Positions 1-6,134 of a stretch of 8,559 bases of DNA are shown piece after piece. Made by a program: the position numbers and the translations under genes. Numbering within the stretch: position 1 is the first letter of the stretch; the number at the start of each line of letters is the position of its first letter. Origin of the DNA: an uncultured Clostridia bacterium (GTDB lineage Bacteria; Bacillota; Clostridia; Oscillospirales; CAG-272). The stretch spans positions 1 through 8,559 of the forward strand of contig CAMGGT010000019.1 in NCBI GenBank assembly GCA_946055715.1, read 5' to 3'. The notes under the pieces are model-generated. The model did no database searches and was not told the DNA's origin. It saw nothing but the letters and a program-made list of their open reading frames with translations.

Positions 1-65
1 GACTGTATCACGCTTTATTATTTAACATATTCTTCCGCGCGGTGGTTCTTCGCCGATTTTACGCC
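1..65. repeat. 65-bp direct repeat, copy A (touches window edge)
   Basis: This stretch is identical base for base to 276-340. It begins at the first base of the window, so the real repeat may extend further left. To the right the match stops at base 66, where copy A continues gtggg and copy B continues tctca. No transposase or terminal inverted repeat is visible. It is probably one copy of a dispersed or tandem intergenic repeat; which of these cannot be decided from the window. Confidence 0.9.
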
Positions 66-164
66 GTGGGACGAAGACAAAAGAAACGAATTTTCGATAT
101 GTATAGATTTTTGGATTGAGAGGCAGGAAAATCGGATGAAGAAGCGAGGAACATGACCGCGAGA

Positions 165-182
165 GGTGTACAAAGGTACACC
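165..182. repeat. perfect 7-bp inverted repeat (hairpin)
   Basis: GGTGTAC at 165-171 and GTACACC at 176-182 are exact reverse complements separated by a 4-base loop, AAAG. There is no adjacent T-run on either strand, so it is not a terminator by itself. It may be a structural part of the repeat module or a protein-binding palindrome. Confidence 0.6.
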
Positions 183-214
183 GAGCGGGCATTTCCGCGC
201 TACACCGCGCGATC

Positions 215-250
215 AAAAAGGAAGACCCTCCCCCGGTTTGGGGGAGGGTC
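215..250 (-). terminator. Rho-independent terminator of the sugar ABC ATPase gene
   Basis: The arms at 224-234 and 240-250 are perfect 11-bp complements, all G/C but for two A-T pairs, around a 5-base loop. On the minus strand the stem is followed by TTCCTTTTT (223-215). It lies about 90 nt after the ATPase stop codon, inside the module between the two direct repeats. No better terminator lies nearer the stop. The plus-strand side has only a poor T-run, so termination is mainly for leftward transcription. Confidence 0.75.
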
Positions 251-275
251 AACCTTATTTCAATTCAGCACGAAG

Positions 276-340
276 GACTGTATCACGCTTTATTATTTAA
301 CATATTCTTCCGCGCGGTGGTTCTTCGCCGATTTTACGCC
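276..340. repeat. 65-bp direct repeat, copy B, abutting the ATPase stop codon
   Basis: This copy is identical to 1-65. It ends 2 bp from the stop codon of the ABC ATPase gene (TGA at 345-343 on the minus strand), so the repeat forms the start of that gene's 3' untranslated region. On the minus strand one frame of the repeat reads ...AEEYVK followed by two adjacent stops. This resembles a fossil gene end, but I cannot assign it to a protein. Confidence 0.9.
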
Positions 341-342
341 TC

Positions 343-1476
343 TCAATGGCAGATGCAGCGCTCGGTATCCTTATCAAAGATGTGCATGCGCTCGGTATCA
401 AAGGCCACCTGAATGGTATCCCCTGCGCGGGCTTTGGAGCGAGCGGAGACGCGGGCGATGATGTTCTTGCCGTTGGTGGCTTCTTCCTGCCCGGCGAAGC
501 TCAGGTACAGATAGATCTCGGAACCCATGAGCTCGGTGACTTCCACATTGGCGGTGATGGTGCTGTCCTGCAGTTTGGCGAGGTGCATTTCGTCTTCCAT
601 GACGCATTCGGGACGGATGCCCAGCACCACTTCCTGGTCGATATATTCTTTGAGCGCGGGATTGTTGGCCTTGTCGGCGGGCAGTTTGATGGTGCTTTCG
701 CCGAAGGAGAGGAAGAGGTCATTGTCGCGCATGGTGAGCTTGGCGGTGATGAAGTTCATCTGCGGGGTGCCGATGAAGCCGGCCACGAAGAGGTTGCAGG
801 GCAGGTCATACAGGTTCTGCGGGGTGTCGACCTGCTGAATGAGACCGTCTTTCATGACAACGATGCGGGAGGCCATGGTCATAGCTTCCACCTGGTCGTG
901 GGTAACGTAGATAAAGGTGGTTTCCAAGCTCTTGTGCAGTTTGGTCAGCTCGGTTCTCATGCTGGCACGGAGCTTGGCGTCCAGGTTGGACAGCGGCTCG
1001 TCCAGAAGGAAGACCTTGGGCTGACGGACGATGGCACGGCCAAGGGCAACACGCTGTTTCTGACCGCCGGACAGGGCCTTGGGCTTGCGGTCCAGCAGGT
1101 GGCTGATGTCCAGGATGCGGGCGGCTTCTTCCACGCGGCGCTTGATCTCTTCTTTGGGGGTCTTGCGCAGCTTCAGACCGAAGGCCATGTTTTCATACAC
1201 GGTCATGTGGGGATACAGCGCGTAGTTCTGGAACACCATGGCAATGTCTCTGTCTTTGGGGACAATATCGTTTACCAGTGTGTCACCGATGTACAATTCA
1301 CCCTCGGAGATCTCTTCCAGACCGGCGATCATACGCAGAGTGGTGGACTTACCGCAACCGGAAGGGCCGACCAGCACCAGAAATTCCTTATCTTTGATCT
1401 CCAGGTTAAAATCCGACACGGCCACCACGCCGCCGGCATACTTTTTGTAGATGTGTTTGAGAGACAGACTTGCCAT
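343..1476 (-). CDS. msmX: Sugar ABC transporter ATP-binding protein, MsmX/UgpC/MalK type
   Basis: This 377-residue cytoplasmic ATPase hydrolyses ATP to power carbohydrate uptake through an ABC importer; the length is normal for the family. Visible motifs are Walker A GPSGCGKST (37-45), Q-loop Q83, the signature LSGGQ (135-139), Walker B VFLLDE (155-160), D-loop SNLD (163-166) and switch His193. A C-terminal TOBE/MalK regulatory domain follows (about 235-370), with FIGTPQMNF and LGIRPE. The N-terminal half closely matches Bacillus MsmX as I remember it. ATG at 1476 is preceded by GGAGG (1488-1484) with a 7-nt gap. No permease or binding-protein gene is adjacent, and the gene has its own promoter and terminator. 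This fits a shared ATPase serving several importers encoded elsewhere, as known for MsmX; that role and the sugars are inference. Family assignment is near certain; the symbol is less so. Confidence 0.95.
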   Translation of the reverse strand: MASLSLKHIYKKYAGGVVAVSDFNLEIKDKEFLVLVGPSGCGKSTTLRMIAGLEEISEGELYIGDTLVNDIVPKDRDIAMVFQNYALYPHMTVYENMAFGLKLRKTPKEEIKRRVEEAARILDISHLLDRKPKALSGGQKQRVALGRAIVRQPKVFLLDEPLSNLDAKLRASMRTELTKLHKSLETTFIYVTHDQVEAMTMASRIVVMKDGLIQQVDTPQNLYDLPCNLFVAGFIGTPQMNFITAKLTMRDNDLFLSFGESTIKLPADKANNPALKEYIDQEVVLGIRPECVMEDEMHLAKLQDSTITANVEVTELMGSEIYLYLSFAGQEEATNGKNIIARVSARSKARAGDTIQVAFDTERMHIFDKDTERCICH

Positions 1477-1546
1477 TTGATTTCCTCCAAATTTTGTAGT
1501 GGGTTGATGATGGGCTGATATAAAACTGCAAATTCATTCGCATATA

Positions 1547-1575
1547 AGTATACCAAATTGTTACCCAAATGAAAA
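1547..1575 (-). promoter_or_regulatory. Predicted sigma-A promoter of the sugar ABC ATPase gene
   Basis: On the minus strand, TTTTCA (1575-1570, 4 of 6 to the -35 consensus) is followed after 17 bp by TATACT (1552-1547, 5 of 6 to the -10 consensus). Transcription would start near 1540, giving a leader of about 63 nt. AAACGCTT, a CG-centred core typical of LacI-family operators, overlaps the -35 region, but the outer bases do not fit a canonical catabolite (cre) site. Confidence 0.6.
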
Positions 1576-1621
1576 GCGTTTAATCTCCCAAACTTTGTGA
1601 ATGTGATTTAGGCATCTTCTA

Positions 1622-1670
1622 CAAAAAGAAAAGAGAAACAACGCGGAAAACGCAAATTTTACCGCGTTGT
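1622..1670 (-). terminator. Rho-independent terminator after tex
   Basis: The arms ACAACGCGG (minus strand, 1670-1662) and CCGCGTTGT (1646-1638) pair perfectly over 9 bp. Beyond a single bulged T, four more A-T pairs extend the stem towards the loop. The stem is followed on the minus strand by a T-rich tract (1637-1622). It begins 31 nt after the tex stop codon and should end the upstream transcription unit before the ATPase promoter. Confidence 0.85.
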
Positions 1671-1700
1671 GTCTAATAAATTAGAATTCCGATAACAATC

Positions 1701-3872
1701 TTACTTGCCGGACTGCAAGCCCTTGCGGGTCAGGGCGATGCGCTGGCGCTTGACATCCACGCTCTTGATGCGCACATCAATGACATCGCCGACCTTGACG
1801 GCCTCGGCGGGGTTGCGGATGAACCTGTCGGACATCTCGGAGACGTGCAGCAGCCCGTCATGGTGAACGCCGATGTCCACAAACGCGCCAAAGTCCACCA
1901 CATTGCGCACGGTGCCCTTCAGCAGCATGCCTTCCGTCAGGTCTTCGATCTTCAGCACATCCGAGCGCAGGCAGGGGGCGGGCGCGTCGTCGCGGATGTC
2001 GCGGCCGGGCTTCATCAGCTCGGAGATGATGTCGTCCAGCGTGGGCTCGCCGCATCCCAGCTCTTCGCAGAGCTTCTTTTTGCCGCATTTTTCAACCGAG
2101 AGGGGCAGAAGGGTCAGTTTGCCATGGCGGACGTCCTCTTCCGTATAGCCGAATTTGGCCAGCAGTTTGCGGGCGACCTCATAGGATTCGGGGTGAACGC
2201 CGGTGTTGTCCATGACATCCTCACCGTCTGTGATGCGCAGAAAGCCCGCGCACTGCTCGAAGGCCTTTGCGCCGATCTTGGGCACTTTGAGCAACTGCGA
2301 ACGGTTTTCAAACTCGCCGTTGGCCTCGCGGTAGGCCACAATGTTCTTTGCGGCGGTGGCGCTGATGCCCGAAATGTAAGACAGAAGAGAATAGGAAGCG
2401 GTGTTCACATCCACGCCCACGCTGTTGACGCAGTCTTCCACCACGCCGCCCAGCGCTTCGCTTAGACGCGCCTGCTTCATGTCGTGCTGGTATTGCCCCA
2501 CGCCGATGGACTTGGGGTCGATCTTGACCAACTCTGCCAGCGGGTCCTGCAGGCGGCGGGCGATGGAAACGGCAGACCTCTCTGTCACATCAAAGTCGGG
2601 GAACTCTTCCTGCGCCAGTTTGGATGCAGAGTAGACAGACGCACCGGACTCGCTGACGATGACATACTTCACATCCCGGTCGGGGATCTCGTGCAGGGTC
2701 TGGGCGATAAACTGCTCGCTCTCGCGGGAGGCAGTGCCGTTGCCGATGGAGATGACATCCACACCCCATTTGCGGATGAGGCGAAGCACCACGGCGCGGC
2801 TCTTTTCCACATCCTTGCGGGGGCCGTCGGTGGGGTAGATGACCGCCGTTTCCAGCACTTTGCCCGTGCGGTCCACCACCGCCAGCTTACAGCCGGTGCG
2901 GAAGCCGGGGTCATAGCCCAGCACGGTCTTGCCCTTCAGCGGGGCGGTCATCAGCAGGTTGCGCAGGTTCTCCACAAAGACCTTCATGGCGTCCTCGCAG
3001 GCATTGTCAAACAGAGACGCGCGCACTTCGCGTTCCAGAGAGGGGAAGAGCAGGCGGTCATAGCTGTCGGCAATGGTCTCGGAGAGGATGGGCACGGCGG
3101 GAGAGTCGGGGCAGGTGATGATGCGGGCGGCCAATTTGGCCTGTGCGAGGTTTTCGTCCAGCACAAGAGACACCTTCAGATACTCTTCCTTTTCGCCGCG
3201 GTTGATGGCCAGCACACGGTGGGAACGGATCTTGGACAGCGGCTCCGAAAAATCATAGTAGATGGCATAGACAGAGTCACCCTCTTTGTCCTGCTTGGAG
3301 ACCAGCGACCCGTCGGAAAAGCAGAGCTCACGCAGCATCTTGCGGTAGTCGGCGGTGTTGGCAATGTCTTCGGCTAAGATGTCGCAGGCACCCTTCAGGG
3401 CCTCCTCGGCGGTGGGCACGCCCTTTTCTTCGTCCACATACAGAGCGGCCTCCTCTTCAAAGCTGCGCTCGTAGGTCGGGCGTTGCTCCATGATAAGTTG
3501 TGCCAGCGGTTCCAGCCCTCTTTCGCGGGCGACGGAAGCGCGGGTCTTGCGCTTGGGGCGATAAGGCAGGTAGATGTCTTCCAGTTCCACCAGGGCCTTG
3601 GCGTTGGCCAGCGCCAGAGAAATCTCGGGGGTCAGTTTGCCCTGCGCCTCGATGAGGGCAGAGATCTCCTCGCGCCGCTTGTCCATGTTGCGCAGGTAGG
3701 TCAGGCGGTCAAACAGGTCGCGCAGGGTCACGTCGTCCAGCGACCCCGTGACCTCCTTGCGGTAGCGGGCGATGAAGGGGATGGTGTTGCCCTCGTCCAT
3801 CAGGTCAACGGTTTTTTTGACCTGTTCTTCCTTGAGTTTGAACTCGGTGGCAAGCGTTTTGATGATGTCCAT
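1701..3872 (-). CDS. tex: Tex family RNA-binding transcription accessory protein (S1 domain)
   Basis: This 723-residue cytoplasmic nucleic-acid-binding protein has the usual length and full domain order of Tex/YdcI. The helical N-terminal Tex region covers about 1-190, with IPFIARYRKE at 31-40. A YqgF/RNase H-like domain begins at about 314 (LGYDPGFRTG, 318-327). Helix-hairpin-helix repeats follow at about 485-550 (SGISATAAKNIVAYR, KVPKIGAKAF). The C-terminal S1 domain covers about 647-716 (KGTVRNVVDFGAFVDIG). The family binds RNA and is linked to transcription and RNA metabolism; its exact role is unsettled. ATG at 3872 is chosen because AAGGAG (3883-3878) lies 5 nt upstream and the sequence then matches family N termini; an 18-codon upstream extension is unlikely. 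It lies 137 bp after the rsuA-like gene with no clear terminator or promoter between, so it is probably the last gene of that operon. A strong terminator follows. Confidence 0.97.
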   Translation of the reverse strand: MDIIKTLATEFKLKEEQVKKTVDLMDEGNTIPFIARYRKEVTGSLDDVTLRDLFDRLTYLRNMDKRREEISALIEAQGKLTPEISLALANAKALVELEDIYLPYRPKRKTRASVARERGLEPLAQLIMEQRPTYERSFEEEAALYVDEEKGVPTAEEALKGACDILAEDIANTADYRKMLRELCFSDGSLVSKQDKEGDSVYAIYYDFSEPLSKIRSHRVLAINRGEKEEYLKVSLVLDENLAQAKLAARIITCPDSPAVPILSETIADSYDRLLFPSLEREVRASLFDNACEDAMKVFVENLRNLLMTAPLKGKTVLGYDPGFRTGCKLAVVDRTGKVLETAVIYPTDGPRKDVEKSRAVVLRLIRKWGVDVISIGNGTASRESEQFIAQTLHEIPDRDVKYVIVSESGASVYSASKLAQEEFPDFDVTERSAVSIARRLQDPLAELVKIDPKSIGVGQYQHDMKQARLSEALGGVVEDCVNSVGVDVNTASYSLLSYISGISATAAKNIVAYREANGEFENRSQLLKVPKIGAKAFEQCAGFLRITDGEDVMDNTGVHPESYEVARKLLAKFGYTEEDVRHGKLTLLPLSVEKCGKKKLCEELGCGEPTLDDIISELMKPGRDIRDDAPAPCLRSDVLKIEDLTEGMLLKGTVRNVVDFGAFVDIGVHHDGLLHVSEMSDRFIRNPAEAVKVGDVIDVRIKSVDVKRQRIALTRKGLQSGK

Positions 3873-4009
3873 GTGTGCTCCTTTATGATGTTTATACAAC
3901 CGTGCGGCGGGTGCGCCGCGGGGCATGTTTGTGCGCGTTTGTGATGCGGGGGCAGACCGATGCAGGCTTTGCCGGAGGGATGCCGACCTGCGCAGGGGCT
4001 TTTTTGCGG
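3873..4009. other. Intergenic gap between rsuA-like gene and tex
   Basis: This 137-bp gap contains a perfect 6-bp GC hairpin (arms 3904-3909 and 3914-3919, loop GGTG on the plus strand) and the tex ribosome binding site. The hairpin has no T-run, so it is not a convincing terminator. TATAAA on the minus strand (3896-3891) is too close to the ribosome binding site and lacks a -35. I see no strong evidence that transcription stops or starts here. Confidence 0.5.
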
Positions 4010-4765
4010 TCAGTTTGCGGGGTGGGCAGTGCGGTCGCCTTGTGCGGTGCCTGCGGTCTCCGCGGCCCGGCGCAACCGGTCGATCTCGTCATCTGTCAGC
4101 GGGCGGCATTCGCCTCGCCGGAGGGCAGGATCGAGGGTGAGGGGGCCGAAGGTGATGCGTTCCAGCGCCGTGATGCGGTTGGAGAGCGCCCCCGCCATGC
4201 GTTTGATCTGGTGGTATTTGCCCTCCGAGAGTGTGATCTCGCCGCCCATGCGGTCGGGGGCGGGGCAGAGCAGGGCGGGCTTGAGCTGTTCGCCGTCCGC
4301 GAGGGTCATGCCTGCGGCACAGCGCGCCTCCGCCTCGGGGCAGAGCGGCTCGGCGCAGGCAAAACGGTAGGTTTTGGGCACGTGGTTTTTAGGGGCCAGC
4401 AGTCGGTGCGCCAGCGCGCCGTCGTCTGTGAGCAGCATCAGCCCCACGGTGTCTCTGTCCAGCCGCCCGCAGGGAAAGGGACAGCGTTTCTGTATTTCGG
4501 GCGGCAAAAGAGACACCACCGTGGGGAGTTGCCCGTCTTCGGTGGCGCTGACATAGCCGGTGGGCTTGTTGAGCATATAGTAGACAAACGGCGCATACCG
4601 CACGGGTGCGCCGTCAAGACAGACCGTGTCTGCCTGCGGGTCAATGTGGCGGGCGGGGTCCGTTGCGGTCGCGCCGTTGACGGTGACCCGCCCGCAACGG
4701 ACGGCCTTCACCGCCTCTTTGCGGGTCAGAAAGCCGCTTTCGGTCAAAAATTTGTCTGTTCTCAC
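4010..4765 (-). CDS. rsuA: 16S rRNA pseudouridine synthase, RsuA family
   Basis: This 251-residue cytoplasmic enzyme should isomerise a uridine in rRNA to pseudouridine; for RsuA the target is U516 of 16S rRNA (E. coli numbering). An S4 RNA-binding domain covers about 1-47 (MRTDKFLTESGFLTRKEA). The catalytic domain shows YYMLNKPTGYVSA (62-74), GRLDRDTVGLMLLTDDG (100-116) with the expected catalytic Asp103, KTYRF (131-135) and EGKYHQIKRM (181-190). The last motif favours the RsuA branch over RluB or RluE, but substrate is inferred from family. The start is GTG at 4765-4763, 6 nt after the DUF2804 stop. No Shine-Dalgarno sequence is visible before it (only a C-run), but MRTDKFL matches family N termini well. 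Translation by coupling to the upstream gene is likely. The Ala/Arg-rich tail after about 227 is probably disordered. Confidence 0.92.
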   Translation of the reverse strand: MRTDKFLTESGFLTRKEAVKAVRCGRVTVNGATATDPARHIDPQADTVCLDGAPVRYAPFVYYMLNKPTGYVSATEDGQLPTVVSLLPPEIQKRCPFPCGRLDRDTVGLMLLTDDGALAHRLLAPKNHVPKTYRFACAEPLCPEAEARCAAGMTLADGEQLKPALLCPAPDRMGGEITLSEGKYHQIKRMAGALSNRITALERITFGPLTLDPALRRGECRPLTDDEIDRLRRAAETAGTAQGDRTAHPAN

Positions 4766-4771
4766 GGGGGG

Positions 4772-5812
4772 TTACCATTTATTTTTGACTTTTTCGGCAA
4801 ATCCGATGGGGCCGTCCAGCGTCAGCACTTCGCCGTCATCCAGCGTCACGGTGCCAAAGAAACGGCCGAACACCTGGTGCTGGTCAGAGCTGATGACAAG
4901 GGCAGAGGTGTAGTCTTTGCGGTCGATGATGGGCTGCATGGTCAGGTCCACGCGGCCGTCTCCGTCGGTGATGCGCCACGCGGAAAGGAAGTCGTCCTTG
5001 CCGTCCGGCGTTTGGGGAATGTCAAAATGGATGTGCCCCAGCTTGTGGGCAATGCCGTCGCAGAAGATCATGTTTTCACTTGCGGCAGATGTGTTGCCAA
5101 ACCCATATCCCAGGTTCAGCCCCACTGTGCGCCCGTCCGGCAAAAAGGCAGAAAGCGACGACCAGTACCACATATTGCGGTAGGTCCACACGCCGCGCCC
5201 CCAGTCAAGCGTGGCGGTGCCGCCGGTCAGGTCCACGGTTTCGTCTCCCACCGCAAAGCTGCCGGAGACGCGCATGGCATTGATCTTCTGGTTATAGTAG
5301 AAGTGTTTGGGCTTGTCAAAAGGGGTGAGGATGACCATGCTGTCGCGCGGCTCGTCCGACAGAACAAGGTCACAGAAAAAGGGCTCGCCGTTTTGCCCGA
5401 AGTTCTCCATTTTTGCCGTCAGGCGGCGCTGCCCGTCTTTGACGGAAAAGCGGATGTCGCACCCGCCAAACGAACCGGCGGTCTCTCCCTCGGCAGAGGT
5501 GGCGGGGAGCTTCAGTTTTCCGTTCGTGAAAAAACGCATGCGCGAGCGGGTCAGGTAGGAGGGCGCAGCAAAGTCCAGCACAGAAACCGACAGCAGGGCC
5601 ATATAGCTGTTGTCTGCCACGGTCAGGGCAAGGCCTTTGTCGCCGCGGGAAAGATAATAATAGTCCCATTCTTTGATGCGCCAGCCGGGCGCTTTGACGT
5701 CGGCGCGGTCATAGGTACGGACAAGCGAGGTGGCATAGCCGGACTCTACGGGGTCCCCTTTTTGGTCGAGTAAAGGTCCGGGGGACAGCAGATGTTGCTC
5801 AGATTTGCTCAT
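4772..5812 (-). CDS. DUF2804 domain-containing protein, function unknown
   Basis: This 346-residue protein is recognised as DUF2804 from its conserved blocks. These are LDWGRGVWTYRNMWYWSS (202-219), NLGYGFGNTSAASENMIF (233-250), DGIAHKLG (252-259), QHQVFGRFFGTV (311-322) and the C-terminal GFAEKVKNKW (337-346). It has no signal peptide or hydrophobic membrane segment, so it should be cytoplasmic. The abundant aromatic and short beta-strand-like stretches suggest an all-beta fold, perhaps lipocalin-like. I know of no established activity and assign none. ATG at 5812 is chosen because GGAAGG (5825-5820) lies 7 nt upstream. The open frame continues upstream to about 6100, but that part crosses the promoter and the terminator of the preceding gene. 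It is first in a likely operon with the pseudouridine synthase and tex. Its promoter has an 8-T tract in the spacer. Confidence 0.88.
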   Translation of the reverse strand: MSKSEQHLLSPGPLLDQKGDPVESGYATSLVRTYDRADVKAPGWRIKEWDYYYLSRGDKGLALTVADNSYMALLSVSVLDFAAPSYLTRSRMRFFTNGKLKLPATSAEGETAGSFGGCDIRFSVKDGQRRLTAKMENFGQNGEPFFCDLVLSDEPRDSMVILTPFDKPKHFYYNQKINAMRVSGSFAVGDETVDLTGGTATLDWGRGVWTYRNMWYWSSLSAFLPDGRTVGLNLGYGFGNTSAASENMIFCDGIAHKLGHIHFDIPQTPDGKDDFLSAWRITDGDGRVDLTMQPIIDRKDYTSALVISSDQHQVFGRFFGTVTLDDGEVLTLDGPIGFAEKVKNKW

Positions 5813-5854
5813 GAGGTTCCCTTCCTTTCCCGGTTGGTTTGGTTTTCCATCCCC

Positions 5855-5883
5855 AGTATACCAAAAAAAACGCGATTTGTAAA
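5855..5883 (-). promoter_or_regulatory. Predicted sigma-A promoter of the DUF2804-rsuA-tex operon
   Basis: On the minus strand TTTACA (5883-5878, 5 of 6 to the -35 consensus) is followed after exactly 17 bp by TATACT (5860-5855, 5 of 6 to the -10 consensus). The predicted start near 5848 leaves a short leader of about 35 nt with the ribosome binding site. Eight consecutive Ts (5870-5863) lie within the spacer. Confidence 0.75.
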
Positions 5884-6060
5884 CCACCGCGGCCAAAAAT
5901 CCGCCCGAAGGCAGAAAAAAGAACGCACCTCTCATTTCAGCAGCTTTCAGAAGCACCGCATCCAAGAAGAACCGCGCCAATATGCGCCGAAACAGCCGAA
6001 AAAACAAAAAAACAATAAGCACATGCCGCACCGGAAAACAGCCATCACAGAACATCGCAG
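5884..6060. other. Intergenic stretch with no recognised feature
   Basis: This lies between the dehydrogenase terminator and the DUF2804 promoter, within a 322-bp gap between genes. It is T-rich on the minus strand, with runs of 6-7 Ts near 5998-6015. No stable stem adjoins those runs, and I see no ORF with a ribosome binding site or recognised family. Confidence 0.5.
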
Positions 6061-6106
6061 AAAAAACAGGGCTGATGCAAACGCAAAAATGTGTTTGCAT
6101 CAGCCC
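6061..6106 (-). terminator. Strong Rho-independent terminator after the alcohol dehydrogenase gene
   Basis: The arms 6106-6093 and 6082-6069 (minus strand, GGGCTGATGCAAAC and GTTTGCATCAGCCC) are perfect 14-bp complements. A G-U and a C-G pair extend them, leaving a 6-base loop. The stem is followed on the minus strand by TGTTTTTT (6068-6061). It begins about 28 nt after the dehydrogenase stop codon. Confidence 0.93.
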
Positions 6107-6134
6107 CGCACGGTTGTTTGCCCGCAGGCAGATC

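Larger units (their letters stand above)
66..275. other. spacer between the 65-bp repeats, rich in inverted repeats
   Basis: This 210-bp stretch has no convincing gene. Open frames on the minus strand run through it into copy A, but they start from weak codons, cross the terminator hairpin and resemble no family I know. It holds three inverted repeats. One is at 165-182. A weaker one is at about 199-211, with 5-bp GC arms around tacacc. The third is the strong stem at 224-250. With the flanking direct repeats it looks like a structured intergenic module of about 275 bp. Confidence 0.55.

Noticed and set aside
22..252. A 76-codon open frame on the minus strand between and into the repeats
   Set aside because: It begins with TTG with no ribosome binding site, and its first codons lie in the terminator stem. 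The product is Cys/Arg/Ser-rich without family resemblance.
1..340. A CRISPR array or insertion sequence
   Set aside because: There are only two repeat copies 275 bp apart, no short regularly spaced repeats, no transposase and no terminal inverted repeats.
346..1518. A 390-codon open frame on the plus strand opposite the ABC ATPase
   Set aside because: It is in codon register with the ATPase and has a His/Gly/Val/Asp-rich shadow composition. The ATPase motifs on the minus strand are unmistakable.
1568..1585. A canonical cre (CcpA) site at the ATPase promoter
   Set aside because: Aligned on the central CG, the outer TG and CA positions do not match on either strand. It is kept only as a weak LacI-type core.
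3891..3919. A separate promoter for tex (TATAAA at 3896-3891)
   Set aside because: The bases 17 bp upstream are a GC hairpin with no -35 match, and the start would fall in the ribosome binding site. Read-through from the upstream operon is more likely.
3873..3926. An 18-codon extension of Tex upstream of 3872
   Set aside because: It crosses the AAGGAG ribosome binding site, and Tex proteins normally begin at the MDIIK-like position.
3962..3991. A possible terminator after the pseudouridine synthase gene
   Set aside because: Only 5-bp outer and 3-bp inner pairings can form, and no T-run follows on the minus strand.
3875..5773. A 632-codon open frame on the plus strand opposite the tex start, the pseudouridine synthase and DUF2804
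   Set aside because: It is in exact codon register with the rsuA-like and DUF2804 genes on the other strand, so it stays open simply because those genes avoid TTA, CTA and TCA codons. Its translation matches no family I recognise, while the minus strand encodes clear families.
5813..6100. A 96-codon N-terminal extension of DUF2804
   Set aside because: It would cross the predicted promoter and the terminator loop of the previous gene, and it reads as Phe-rich low-complexity sequence. ATG at 5812 has a good ribosome binding site.
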